Made by a program: the position numbers and the translations under genes
Notes under the pieces: model-generated
Seen by the model: the letters and a program-made list of their open reading frames with translations, nothing else
Told to the model about the DNA's origin: nothing
The model's database searches: none
In this document: piece after piece, positions 24,201-31,759 of the stretch
Layout of the letters: every line of letters begins with the position of its first letter
Position numbering within the stretch: position 1 is the stretch's first letter
Assembly (NCBI GenBank): GCA_016165875.1
Contig: JABBOT010000031.1
Location: 499,109-563,108, forward strand
DNA from: Acanthopleura granulata
Lineage: Eukaryota > Mollusca > Polyplacophora > Chitonida > Chitonidae
Length of the DNA: 64,000 bases
Reading direction: 5' to 3'

Positions 24201-26135
24201 CCAGGGAATTTCCAGGGCTGGACATTCCCACAGTGAACGCTTTGGTGATGGGCTCCTCGACTAACTATGTGGCCCACTCCCGTTTACCAGAATTAATTTA
24301 TCCCAATAATTAAGGGTCTGGGCGATGGTGCATCTAGATGTTAGATTTAATGCAACACTGTAATGACTGGCCTAACACTCCCACCTGTCTGTAAGGGGTG
24401 AGGCGAGCACATAGATACACGCGGTACAGATAGGTGCGAAGACACGAGTTTCACATATGCAGAAGAATATACACATGGAGCATTATAAACACTGATGATT
24501 AATTTCTCGGCTTATTTATACACTAACTGTATTAAGTGTTTGGGAAAGGTGCCTTGGATTCTGTGTACATTTTTGATACCAGTTAGTCGGGCATAGAAAT
24601 AGACAATGCGCTAATGAAATTTGGTCTTGGAGTTCCAAACCATTACACCATTCCGATAACCTCTTATTATCAGTCATATTGCTCCAACAGGAATGACTCG
24701 GTATATTGTTCCTCTCAGCTCATGGCACCTTCTATCAGGTCTTCTTAAAGGGCTTTATACATGATAATATAGTGTAGAAATATTTCTGCAGCCTAAAAAT
24801 AAACCTTCTGGTAAATCCCTTATTGCAGTAATGACGGACTGCCTTTCCGTTATCCCCCAAATGAATAATTCGGTTCCGGATAACGAATTAATCGATGATC
24901 AGGAATGGATTAATCCGCTGGATCAATGGAAAGCAAATCCGCCATCCTTCAAATAACGGATTTAACGGGAATTTTTTTCAAGACCGAATACAAAATCTCC
25001 ATGATATGGCAAAGTTCGCCTTGGATGCTCTAGAGGGGTCGAAAGCGATCATGATTTCTGTTGGTATCCCGCAGTTTCTAAACATCATTGTGCATACAAA
25101 TTGAAGTTTACATGCTAATATTGTGTGGGAGCCCTTATCCCACATTATTTGCTTTCTGTGCTTACGTGTTCATTTTCGGCGTCAATTTTATTTCATACAT
25201 TCAACACTGTCCAAGACCATCTCATAAGGAAAGATGATAATGCAAGTCAAACACTATATCATATGTAATTTTTTAAGAGGGTTAAAAACTCTGCTTCTCG
25301 TTATAAGCCTAATAAACGCCCGTGCAAAGTCGACTGGCAGAAAAGCATTTTGGTTATGGCGGCGTTCTTATGTCATTTCAAAACGTTAGTTTACGTCCAT
25401 TCTAGGTAAAATGTATACCCGATCTTCACCACCTTAACAGTAAGATAGGCAGCTGATAGACCTATTATTATTGTTATTATTATTATTATGTTATACATCA
25501 AAGCAACAGTTCCCAACTGTTCCTGAGCAAATATTCAGTCGTGAATATAATATAATAATTAAAACTATAAAATAATGTGACAGGCCTACGTGAAAAAAAC
25601 CATTTCCCATCCATTGCAGCATAGAAAATATCTAATCTTAAAGTGCAGGACGCTTGTAAACATAAGGCAGATATTTAAGCCTATATTGTTGTGGAAATAC
25701 TCATTGTCATAGACTCACATTACAAATGATACATTTCCATTCAGTTCAGAAGAGGCGAATATCCATCGTTTACCAGCATGTTGACAGCAAATAAATAAGG
25801 TGGATGGGGCCTTTACTGGTCGTTCAGTTTTCCCTATGTACAAGACATCACAAGCATCATTTGCCTCCAACTGATCTCCAGGAAAAGCGATCATCGAGCC
25901 ATAACTTGGATGTCGATGTCAAATAAGCGTATTGTTATGGAAATGATCCCATTAACAATGATGTATGGAAATCTTGGCAAATATAAGAGGGTTAATAGAC
26001 TAACTATATCTGAAACCATATATTACACACGTTAGTTTATATACTGGGCGATAATAAATACATGTACTTACGTGCCTGGGCTTGGAACAGTTGGGCAGTG
26101 GTAAGTAAAAACAACAGCTGATAGTAACACATCAT
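101..26135 (-). CDS. PLAT-TSR1-mucin single-pass membrane protein (7 exons, 3' end off window)
   Basis: Rebuilt from seven exons whose borders are GT/AG and whose phases all match: 26072-26135, 15301-15442, 14612-14717, 8895-8982, 2548-2844, about 605-1693, 101-275. Together they give about 653 codons with no stop. Order: signal peptide (residues 1-21), PLAT/LH2 beta-sandwich (about 22-133), thrombospondin type-1 repeat (about 136-190), Thr-rich tail and Thr/Pro/Arg-rich stalk (about 191-626), then one hydrophobic span (about 627-653). The donor at 100/99 is GTAAGT, so a cytoplasmic part must follow beyond base 1. PLAT domains bind lipids or proteins and TSR domains bind matrix or glycans, so an adhesion or receptor role at the cell surface is likely, but this is inference. 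Gene span exceeds 26 kb. Exon joins are my prediction and an unseen exon between the predicted ones is possible. Not recognised as a named gene. Confidence 0.8.
553..598. repeat. Perfect 23-bp tandem duplication beside the exon 6 donor
   Basis: The 23-base unit ATTCTTTCCTCAAACTAAAA followed by ATG occurs twice head to tail, directly after the stop (591-593) and the possible donor (604) of the mucin exon. The duplication includes the stop codon region read on the minus strand (ATTTTTAG). Confidence 0.85.
605..1693 (-). CDS. Exon 6: Thr/Pro/Arg-rich mucin-like stalk
   Basis: About 362 codons open in one frame, rich in Thr, Ser, Pro and Arg with runs such as TTTSTTPTKTTT. No fold is visible; an extended O-glycosylated, positively charged stalk is expected. 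Acceptor TTTTTTTGTAG ends at 1694 and the first two bases complete a Glu codon with exon 5. The donor is uncertain: GTTGGC at 604 or GTAATC at 646. Both leave phase 1 and join the membrane exon in frame. If neither is used, the frame runs only five more codons to a stop at 591-593, which would make a secreted form. Overlapping open frames on both strands here are shadows of this low-complexity sequence. Confidence 0.78.
1694..2547 (-). other. Intron 5 of the PLAT-TSR gene
   Basis: Between the TSR exon and the mucin exon. It contains short direct repeats of a TTTACCTGATGATGACCTG-like motif near 1988-2030 and no recognisable gene. Small open frames here lack splice or domain support. Confidence 0.6.
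2548..2844 (-). CDS. Exon 5: thrombospondin type-1 repeat plus Thr-rich tail
   Basis: The frame reads HGGWGEWSPWSECSRVCGGG, then R.RSC, a Pro-rich loop, GGLGCQG and KPCAEEEC. This is a group-1 TSR with the W..W..C and CSxxCGGG signatures, where the Trp residues stack with the Arg ladder and the WSxWS sites are usual C-mannosylation targets. There are seven cysteines instead of six: an extra one sits in the PPPGC loop. After the domain come about 40 residues that are mostly Thr and Ser, expected to be O-glycosylated. Phase 1-1, the symmetric class typical of shuffled extracellular domains. Donor GTAAGT at 2547-2542. Confidence 0.9.
3900..4110 (+). repeat. Dispersed repeat, family A (copy 1)
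   Basis: Shares the string of blocks GTGCAAGTTGTT, ACATGAACAGCTAGAATAAA, CCCTAA(G/C)TGAGGTAAA, CCATTTGCCAATTATCAC and CTGGTTTTA with segments at 17490-17670 (same strand) and 21690-21830 (opposite strand). No coding capacity. All three copies lie inside introns of the same gene. Confidence 0.6.
4227..4945. repeat. Tandem satellite, about 140-150-bp unit, four copies
   Basis: Each copy has the blocks CCAATGACCTTGAAGGAAAA, GGTCAAGGTCGCTGAAAA, CAATAGGGTTCT and ATAGAGCGTTTACAAG. The array ends in ACAGACAGACGGACGGACGG followed by GCCGCCCTCTACGACAATAC. This layout (internal tandem core, ACGG-rich end) resembles the pearl/HINE-type non-autonomous elements known from bivalves; that link is from memory of the family, not an alignment. 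Confidence 0.75.
8042..8057. repeat. (AC)n microsatellite
   Basis: Eight uninterrupted AC units inside intron 4 of the PLAT-TSR gene. Confidence 0.95.
8895..8982 (-). CDS. Exon 4: last PLAT strand and linker
   Basis: Phase 0 in, phase 1 out; 29 codons beginning IVLHDNLTSGDSVFNFNKWM. This continues the terminal PLAT strand (W.LD.I.V.D) directly from exon 3. Acceptor TTCTTCAG ends at 8983; donor GTAAGT starts at 8894. The closing A plus the TT that opens the TSR exon encodes Ile, giving an uninterrupted frame into the TSR domain. Assigned by splice phase and domain continuity, so confidence is a little lower than for exons 2 and 3. Confidence 0.75.
10717..10759. repeat. Compound (TG)n(CG)n(TG)n microsatellite
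   Basis: Alternating purine-pyrimidine run of about 43 bases whose centre is pure CG. Such a tract can adopt Z-DNA. The Arg/Thr/His run of the overlapping open frame is an artefact of this tract. Confidence 0.95.
11668..11920. repeat. Two-copy direct repeat, about 185-bp spacing
   Basis: The blocks CAAGCATTTTAGGTA, TTGCAGATGATATAAAATCG and AGCAAAT recur at about 11683-11730 and 11868-11910 with point differences. No coding signal. Confidence 0.6.
13990..14520. repeat. Degenerate tandem array, about 40-50-bp unit
   Basis: A motif like GCGCTTCGTGCAACGGCCAT followed by C(A/C)A(A/G)CGCTAC recurs about a dozen times with heavy divergence (for example 14002, 14066, 14125, 14340, 14432). GC content is above the surroundings. 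Small open frames inside it are fragments of the repeat. Confidence 0.7.
14612..14717 (-). CDS. Exon 3: PLAT/LH2 domain, middle strands
   Basis: Too short for a normal open-frame scan but clear once the phase-2 join is made. The frame reads TDHFILPTEYLGAICHLTVW, then a polar turn and VDWQLDQ. The pattern DxF...(L)G.I..L.V......W.LD is the second half of a PLAT domain. Acceptor is TGTTTAG ending at 14718; donor is GTGAGT starting at 14611. It enters in phase 2, as exon 2 requires, and leaves in phase 0, as exon 4 requires. Confidence 0.82.
14718..15300 (-). other. Intron 2 of the PLAT-TSR gene
   Basis: Separates two halves of the PLAT domain. It carries short A/T-rich direct repeats (TTGATTGA-type) and no other feature that I can support. 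Confidence 0.6.
15301..15442 (-). CDS. Exon 2: PLAT/LH2 domain, N-terminal half
   Basis: The frame reads YTLTVKTGLSWGAGTDAAVK and continues as a Val/Leu-rich strand followed by an acidic Gly-rich turn. The TG...GAGTDA.V signature is the hallmark first third of PLAT/LH2 domains (lipoxygenases, polycystin-1, LOXHD1). Acceptor is TATGTCAG at 15450-15443, donor is GTATGC at 15300-15295. Phase is 1 in, 2 out. The following exon carries the complementary half of the domain in the matching phase. Confidence 0.85.
17490..17670 (+). repeat. Dispersed repeat, family A (copy 2)
   Basis: Reads GGACGTGCAAGTTGTTTCTT, ACACGAACAGTTAGAACAAA, AATTGACAAGTGGCGGGGTT and CTGCTCTGGTTTTAATC, matching the blocks and order of the copy at 3900-4110. 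The overlapping 95-codon open frame is therefore repeat sequence, not a gene. Confidence 0.55.
18478..18866. repeat. 39-bp minisatellite, about 10 copies, open in frames on both strands
   Basis: Unit CCTTTTAGCCTTTCCATGAT plus CTCACCTATAAGCAGTATT (39 bases). Because 39 is a multiple of three and the unit has no stop in one frame of each strand, it yields a 205-codon frame on the plus strand (13-residue period, PFSLSMISPISSI) and a 144-codon frame on the minus strand. Copies differ at a few sites (T/C, G/C). It lies in intron 1 of the PLAT-TSR gene, so it is best read as non-coding. Confidence 0.95.
20545..20840. mobile_element. Foldback/MITE-like element
   Basis: GGGGGCTATTCCACAAAGCA at the left is mirrored by TGCTTTGTGGAATCTTTCCC (inverted) near 20710-20735, with A/T-rich sequence between. 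A second related arm (CTTAACTAAGTATG... GCTACTTAGCAGTAAGTAAA ... CATGAAAC) follows. Short inverted ends and no coding capacity point to a non-autonomous foldback transposon. Confidence 0.6.
21690..21830 (-). repeat. Dispersed repeat, family A (copy 3)
   Basis: On the minus strand it reads CACTTACATGAAAAGTGTGA, ATAAAACCCTAACTGAGGTA and GACCATTTGCCAAACATCAC, matching the copies at 3900 and 17490 in order. Confidence 0.55.
23240..23345 (-). mobile_element. Degenerate SINE tail
   Basis: TTTATTTACTTCATTTGATT then TTTACGCTGTTCCGAAAAGT and ACGGCGACCATG resemble, inverted, the conserved 3' part of the SINE family seen complete at 47255-47516. Heavily diverged. Confidence 0.4.
24020..24130 (-). mobile_element. 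SINE fragment, 3' part
   Basis: TTAACGCCGTACTAAAAGAT, TTTTCACTCATACGATGGCG and GTCAGTTTTACAG match the inverted family tail (GTAAAACACC/GTACGGCG/CCGTCGTATAAGTG). The head does not match the usual tRNA-like part. Confidence 0.5.
26072..26135 (-). CDS. Exon 1: start codon and signal peptide
   Basis: Two adjacent ATGs (26135-26133 and 26132-26130) open a 21-codon stretch with a Leu/Phe-rich core (QLLFLLTTAQLF) and a small-residue end (QAQA), typical of a cleavable signal peptide. The exon ends in phase 1 at a strong donor (GTAAGT, 26071-26066). Its last base C plus the first two bases of the PLAT exon (AG) makes Gln, so the mature protein would begin almost exactly at the PLAT domain. The first ATG has A at -3. 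A TATA box lies about 114 bases upstream of it. Confidence 0.78.
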
Positions 26136-26248
26136 TCTCCTGGTATAATATACAAGCCTTTTGTCTAGATGTTGTAGCCACTTCTGGACACTCTAAAGTA
26201 TCTTTCCTACCGCCTTTTGTATTTACTCAACGGCAGCCGAGGTCTGGT

Positions 26249-26256
26249 TTTATATA
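26249..26256 (-). promoter_or_regulatory. TATA box for the PLAT-TSR gene
   Basis: On the minus strand the sequence TATATAAA lies about 114 bases upstream of the first ATG (26135). Transcription would start near 26225, leaving a 5' UTR of about 90 bases with no intron. Spacing and strand fit; this is the only strong TATA match near the signal-peptide exon. Confidence 0.5.
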
Positions 26257-27027
26257 TCATGTACTCCCAACTATTTTCCGGGGTCGCATCCTTTGCACGA
26301 GATGGAAGCAGGAGAACACGGAGAGAGAAAAAATAGCCGGCGTGGTCTGCCTGGACCACTTCACGGATACGAGGGGAAAACCTGGAAACAAAAGTCTCGA
26401 GTCCCGTGAAAGACGTCTCCGTAACCGCTTCGGCTACCGTCTGATGCTGGAGTGCGACTCAACTATAGCCTCATTGTATCGCGGGAAATGATATAGCTTT
26501 GGACTCGGAAACCTCACCGCCCTGTATTTAACAGCTCTCCCCCCTTCCCCCACCTCTGCTCTCTCTCTTGGCCTGAAGCTAAGTGTATATGGTTCCCACC
26601 CGGCATCTAACGCCTCATTTAATGTATTTACTACGCTAAGTACACGTGCTGTTGTTTTAACGGATGTGAGAAAAAAACCCAATCAAAGAAACCCGGTCCT
26701 TTTTATGTTGGAAATCCAGGGTCCACGTGGTACGCAAACGGACCTCGGTGGCTATTATGAACATCAGGAAGTAACTTTTGAGAAACTCAGGTTACATTCA
26801 AGTGTTCAGGGTTTGAACCAACCGGCATCAGTTCTGCCGAAAGTTGCATGTTTTTTTGTTGGTGCTTTTTTGGTTTGTTTACTTTTTAACATCGTGCTAA
26901 AATCCATGAAGTAAATAAATAAATTAGCAAATTCTGAAATCAGTGAATCCACCAATTAGTCAGTCGGGAAATAGACATATACCGTAGGCAGATGAAATCG
27001 AGAAGTTGCTTAGAAATGGTTATGTAG

Positions 27028-27290
27028 TTGGTCGCCAACGAGCGTGTTGGCTGACAAACTTATAGATCAGTCAGTAATTCAGCCAGTCCATCGCTGGCTG
27101 ACCAACTTATGAATTTGAGTCAGTAATTCACTCAGTTGGTGGCCAACGAACATGCTGGCTGATAAACGGATGGGTGTGAGTCACTAATTCGGTCAGTTGG
27201 TCGCCAACAAGAGTGTTCGCCTACCAATTGATGGATCTGAGTCACTAATTCAGCTAATTGGTCGCCGACAGGCTAACTGACTGGCTGGTG
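27028..27290. repeat. 61-bp tandem repeat, about 4.5 copies
   Basis: Each unit starts TTGGTCGCCAACGA(A/G)C, continues TGGCTGA(C/T)AAAC and ends GAGTCA(C/G)TAATTC(A/G)G(C/T)CAG. Copies are about 75-85% alike by eye. Confidence 0.8.
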
Positions 27291-27560
27291 AATGAATGAA
27301 TGAGCAGTTGGCCTAGGGCTTGCCAGACAATCACCAGAAAGTCAGCCAATCACACTCATCAAACAGATAGTTAAGTAATCCCTTTCATCATTACGTATGT
27401 TTAACAATCTTGGCGTATATGTCGCTTCCAAAGCAAAAAGAAGGAAAACAATATTAATTTTATAATAGTTTCCTTCTCATGGGTGTGGATCTGTTCTATG
27501 TAGGCCTACCGATATTTCTTTGTGCACCATGCAGAGTCAGTGGTGACTATAGCGTTGTAG

Positions 27561-27697
27561 TTTGTACATGGTGTTCTTACTGGATAAGCTGGTTTTGCAA
27601 AATAACTCATTACATTATGACATTTTTAATAATCTAATATTGGAATGAGTTACTTGATTTCCCAAAACTTTTCATTTAAATGTACACCATGTACAAG
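27561..27697. repeat. Long hairpin (inverted repeat)
   Basis: Left arm TTTGTACATGGTGTT ... GGTTTTGCAAAATAACTCAT pairs with right arm ATGAGTTACTTGATTTCCCA ... TGTACACCATGTACAAG. Arms of about 55 bases surround a roughly 25-base AT-rich loop. Probably a small foldback element. Confidence 0.65.
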
Positions 27698-27769
27698 TTT
27701 TTATGTGCTTAAATGCCGTGGCAAACCCTTTCGCAGCGGCAGAGGTACATAGTTGCTAAAGAAAGGTTT

Positions 27770-27975
27770 AATCCACAATTGTGGTGGAAATATCCTCCGT
27801 ATATATCAAAACCTTCAGGTGAAAATCCTTCACTGAATACAGGGTGGAAATCTCTGCCAAAAAGGTGGAAGTCTAAAGGGGGGATAAGTCCACCCTGTAG
27901 AGAGGGTGGAAATTTCCTCTGTAAAGGATGGTGTACATGAACCACCTTGTAAGGTGGAAATTTCCACCTTTTTCA
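27770..27975. repeat. Degenerate GGTGGAAAT-rich repeat with palindrome
   Basis: GGTGGAA(A/G)T recurs six times at irregular 25-60-base spacing, ending with the perfect palindrome AAGGTGGAAATTTCCACCTT. Pro/Phe-rich open frames on both strands here come from the repeat. Confidence 0.6.
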
Positions 27976-28744
27976 GCAACGGTGCAGAGAAGAGAAATCT
28001 TAGCGTGTACACCATAAACACGTCATACACCCAACAGACTCCACGTATGCAAGGACAACGGTTTACATGGATGGCCCAACTCGTCTGTCACAGTAGTTCC
28101 CTGTTCCGCAAAGTAGTCGTAAACTAAGCTGATTATAGCTCGAATGACTTCCCATTTTAAACGTAGACTATGACTGCTGTGTGATACAGGGCCCAGAACT
28201 TGTGATTTGTGAGGTGCATGTGCTCAAGTCAGGCCATCGGAGAATTAAGAGAAGCCTAAGTCAGCGCCAATGTAGACACCTATATAGCAATACTACAAAG
28301 CTGTAAATACTCATTCAGGGTGTTTACGATTGAAGACCTACCACCGACAAAGTGTACACTTTGTACATTTAGAAGATGAAAGCAGAATTTTCTTTTCCGA
28401 ACCAGTGGAATCGTTATAGCAGGCCATCAGAAAGCTGGAAGTCGCGGCACACGAGAGCTTGTATAGCTGGCTTCCATTTGATATAATGTTTTCCGTGTTG
28501 CACAGATTAATACATGCTATAGTGTTTAAGAAATCATTTGTTTGTTTTGCAAGGGGCTTGGTGTCGTATTCAGTGTTAACGGGCTAACTTCTCAGTGAAG
28601 GGAGGAGTGATTTAAACCTTAAGCTTTCTCTTCGTGTAAGTGGACAACCCAGCTCCAGTCAAGAGTCGGATCTTGCATTTCTAAGGCTTTGAAATTGGCG
28701 ATTTGGTGTTAAAGGCTTTACTTCTCTGGATTGACACTGAGCAC

Positions 28745-28870
28745 AAGAGGACACGGAGGCCAACGTGAAACCAGCATGAGCTGAACTAGAAACTCAGAGC
28801 AATCGCGTTGGTGAGAGGCTTCGGGGTCATTGTACTGCACCAGTACGCTAACCTCTAGGACATGGGGGCC
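28745..28870 (-). mobile_element. SINE fragment, tRNA-like head
   Basis: Inverted, it contains the family head: GCCCCCATGTCC, AGGTTAGCGTACTGGTGCAG, AATGACCCCGAAGCCTCTCA, AACGCGATTGCTCTGAGT. The 3' tail is missing. Confidence 0.55.
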
Positions 28871-29424
28871 CATGGATATTCTCGAAAGTAAACCCCGGTA
28901 TCTTTCTTGCGCCACCCCTGAGTTTGATATTTAACGCACCCTTTCCCCGTAAAGTAGGCCAACATATCCATTTCTGGGGTAAAAATGATACAGGAGGCCT
29001 ACCCAATCTTGGACATTGTCAACGACGAAAACTGACGTGTTTCCCCAGCGTAAGTTAATACTTTATATGTATTCAATTAGCCCACAGTTTGTCAGACGGT
29101 GGTATGCAAGCGCACAGATTCAAATCAACAGAAATACAAATGCCGGTACATTGCTCTGTATGAAGTTTGTTTACCTCTGGGATAAACATATGCCACGCGA
29201 TGAGGTTCCACTGATAACCCGGACCGTGTAATGATGCGAAAGCGGACACTTAGAGATGGAGAGATGAAAACCGGACTAAGAGACACGTCAAAGGCTCCTC
29301 GCCTGATACCTCACGCCGGATAACTGTTTGATTGACAGGAGAATGTGACTGGCGGAAAATATGATTATCGGCGTGCAACTTTTCTTCAGATGCATCATGT
29401 GAGAATGTCTCCTAGAGAGTGTAG

Positions 29425-29725
29425 GGAGTGGGTCGTGTACGAGTGTTTAAGGCACTTGCCTTTCAATAACTAGCGCACATGATATTTGGGTTCAAATCCG
29501 GTCTTTGACGAGGAATTTGTAAATTCAGATTCATAGGGTTATGCTGGTTTCCTCTCCGTCCGTGCGTGAGAAGGTCCGACAGCAACCTGCGTGTGGCCGA
29601 GGGTTTCCCGTGGGCTCTGCCCGGTTTTCCTCCCACCATGATGCTGGCCGCCGTCGTGTAAGTGAAATAGTCTTGAGTACGACGTAAAACACCAATCAAA
29701 TGGAGAAATAAATAAATATTCAAAG
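29425..29725 (+). mobile_element. SINE with alternative tRNA-like head
   Basis: A tRNA-like head with B box GGGTTCAAATCCG (29488-29500) is joined to the common body: GTCCGTGCGTGAGAAGGTCC, CAGCAACCTGCGTGTGGCCG, TCCTCCCACCATGATGCTGG, CCGTCGTGTAAGTGAAATAG and a TAAAACACCAATCAAATGG tail with AAATA repeats. The head differs from that at 47255, so two SINE subfamilies share one tail. Confidence 0.78.
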
Positions 29726-29734
29726 AGACTTGAT

Positions 29735-30000
29735 GTTCGTTGCACTGATATGACGTGCATATCAGTGCATCACAAGTTGAAAAGCGCAGTAGTTTTCTAG
29801 AGATCTCAGGTGTTTTCCACTGATACGATGCGCATAACAGTGCATCACAAGTTGAAAAGCGCAGTAGTTTAGGCCTACTAGAGCTCTCAGGTGTCTTCCA
29901 CTGATACGATGCGCATATCAGTGCATCACAAGTTGAAAAGCGCAGTAGTTTACTAGAGATCTCAGGTGTCTTCCACTGATACGATGCGCATAACAGTGCG
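29735..30000. repeat. Tandem repeat, about 75-82-bp unit, with internal palindrome
   Basis: About 3.5 copies of CACTGATACGATGCGCATAT, CAGTGCATCACAAGTTGAAA, AGCGCAGTAGTTTACTAGAG, ATCTCAGGTGTCTTC. Each unit opens with a near-perfect hairpin (CACTGATA...GCGC...TATCAGTG). One copy has an extra AGGCCTA. It starts about 10 bases after a SINE tail. Confidence 0.88.
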
Positions 30001-31759
30001 TTAAATATATCTAAAGAATATTTTGCGTGACAAGTTCAATTGCTAAAGTTAAAGGGAAGCATTAGTGAGCTATATATTAAATGTACTTGTAACGTGCAGT
30101 CCGTACATGCAGGCACCTATAAACATGATAAATGCTTTAACAATGGCCATGTGAACTAACCGTTCATGAATCATTAACATAGCTACATCAATGAGTCAAC
30201 CCAGTACACAAAGACGCAACAATTCGGTAAGTCAGTTGAATCTATCATTATAAAATCCAATCAGTAAATTAAGTCGTCAACAAAAAGGGCCATGAATAAG
30301 GGTACAAAAAACAAACAAATCAACACCTACTAAGTTGTCATTTCGATCAGCATTTCCAGGACCGCACGTTTAATAAGGGAAGTAACTCGCGGAGCCAAAA
30401 CTTAACGGTCAACCCTTTATCGTTCTTCTGCACCTCATTATTCAAAGAACCGATGCTTCATCCAGGAGTTGAACACACGAACACATTTGGGACAGCGAGA
30501 ACACGTGTAAAGTTAAACGTGTTAGGGATGGTCTTAGACTAATAACCAATCGTAGCGGCTCTTGGTCCAGCTTGTGAGAAGTTAACATATGTGTTTAATT
30601 GCTATTTTTGCTATAGTACACAAACTGTTTGTTGAATCCGAAGCTTGGACAGAGGAATTGCCTGTTCACCGGAAAGTATTTAGATTCATGTACAACCAAA
30701 AACAAGGCCCTGTATCAGTACAAGAACATGCTCACGGGATTGCTCTGTGCCAAACTTAAACCTGTACACATGACAGGGCAAGTAGGGTGCATGTTAGTGT
30801 TACAGTTCTTACAATGATACCTAAGTTATACCACTGAGAACTTATCATTAAAATATACAAAAATGATAAATTCAGCCATACGTATCTAAAAACATCGAAA
30901 AACAGAGACAAGCTTTCCTTCACGGTGTAAACCTTTTCTCCATGTTTGTCGCTGTTTTGCGAAGATTATAGCTAAACTCATCAAGTTTGTCCGAACTGTT
31001 TTTGTGTTTGTGTTAATTCGCTCATGTGTGTACTTTAAATTCTTTGTTCTTCACTATAAAAACCTATGAGTCATGGTTCAAAAATCAATGGAGCAGGTTA
31101 AAAATTTCGAATAACACTATCAGGCCAAAGCATGTAATTCAATAAACCAATGAAAACTCGCTGAAGCTAAAGAAATTCACGTTCAGTGCTATTTTTTCTC
31201 TGGCTTACTTAAATATCCCTATACCAGATTGGCTCATAGGGGCCAAGTAACACCAGATAGAAAATCAAGTCAAGATTACCTAGCACCCAGGGTATAATGT
31301 AAAATTTCAATAAAACGATAGCGTAGTGCTTGGGTGGGTGTACTGCACTTTGAGTACTATACTGGATTGATATCAGCCATTAGCTGTTACCGTTATTTTA
31401 ACAAACATATATTGTGTATAAATCTGTTTACAGTTAGTGAAACAACAGAATGGCCATATGCTCAGACACATTTCCATTTCAAAATATCTCAGTATCGACC
31501 AAGAATTGGAGACCCTAAAATTCACACCGGTATCCAGACCATACAACACTATAAGTTACATAATTTTAAAAGAAGTGATCCTGTATTATTGGTTTGAAGG
31601 GTTCTTAGCACCAAAAATGGCATCTGGTGACGGGGACGTCCACAAGTAGTCTATATGAAGAAGAGAAGCAAGTGATTTGGAAAGGATCCATCGACATGTT
31701 GTCGATGCTTGCTTCTTTAGCACACTGCGTTTCTATTCAGTGGACTGCATGGATCGAGT

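Larger units (their letters stand above)
15443..26071 (-). other. Intron 1 of the PLAT-TSR gene
   Basis: About 10.6 kb between the signal-peptide exon and the first PLAT exon. It holds the 39-bp minisatellite (18478-18866), family A repeats (17490, 21690), a foldback element (20545-20840), and two degenerate SINE tails (23240, 24020). No additional exon was recognised, but a small phase-1/1 exon cannot be excluded by eye. Confidence 0.55.
26260..31759. other. Intergenic region between the PLAT-TSR and MFS genes
   Basis: Both flanking genes are on the minus strand. The interval holds a 61-bp tandem array (27028-27290), a hairpin (27561-27697), GGTGGAAAT-rich repeats (27770-27975), SINEs (28745, 29425) and a palindromic tandem repeat (29735-30000). 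From 30001 to 31759 I see only unique AT-rich DNA with no supported gene; the MFS 3' UTR should fall at its right end. Confidence 0.6.

Noticed and set aside
29470..29505. Possible tRNA gene
   Set aside because: The B box belongs to a SINE head; no cloverleaf with acceptor and anticodon stems can be drawn.
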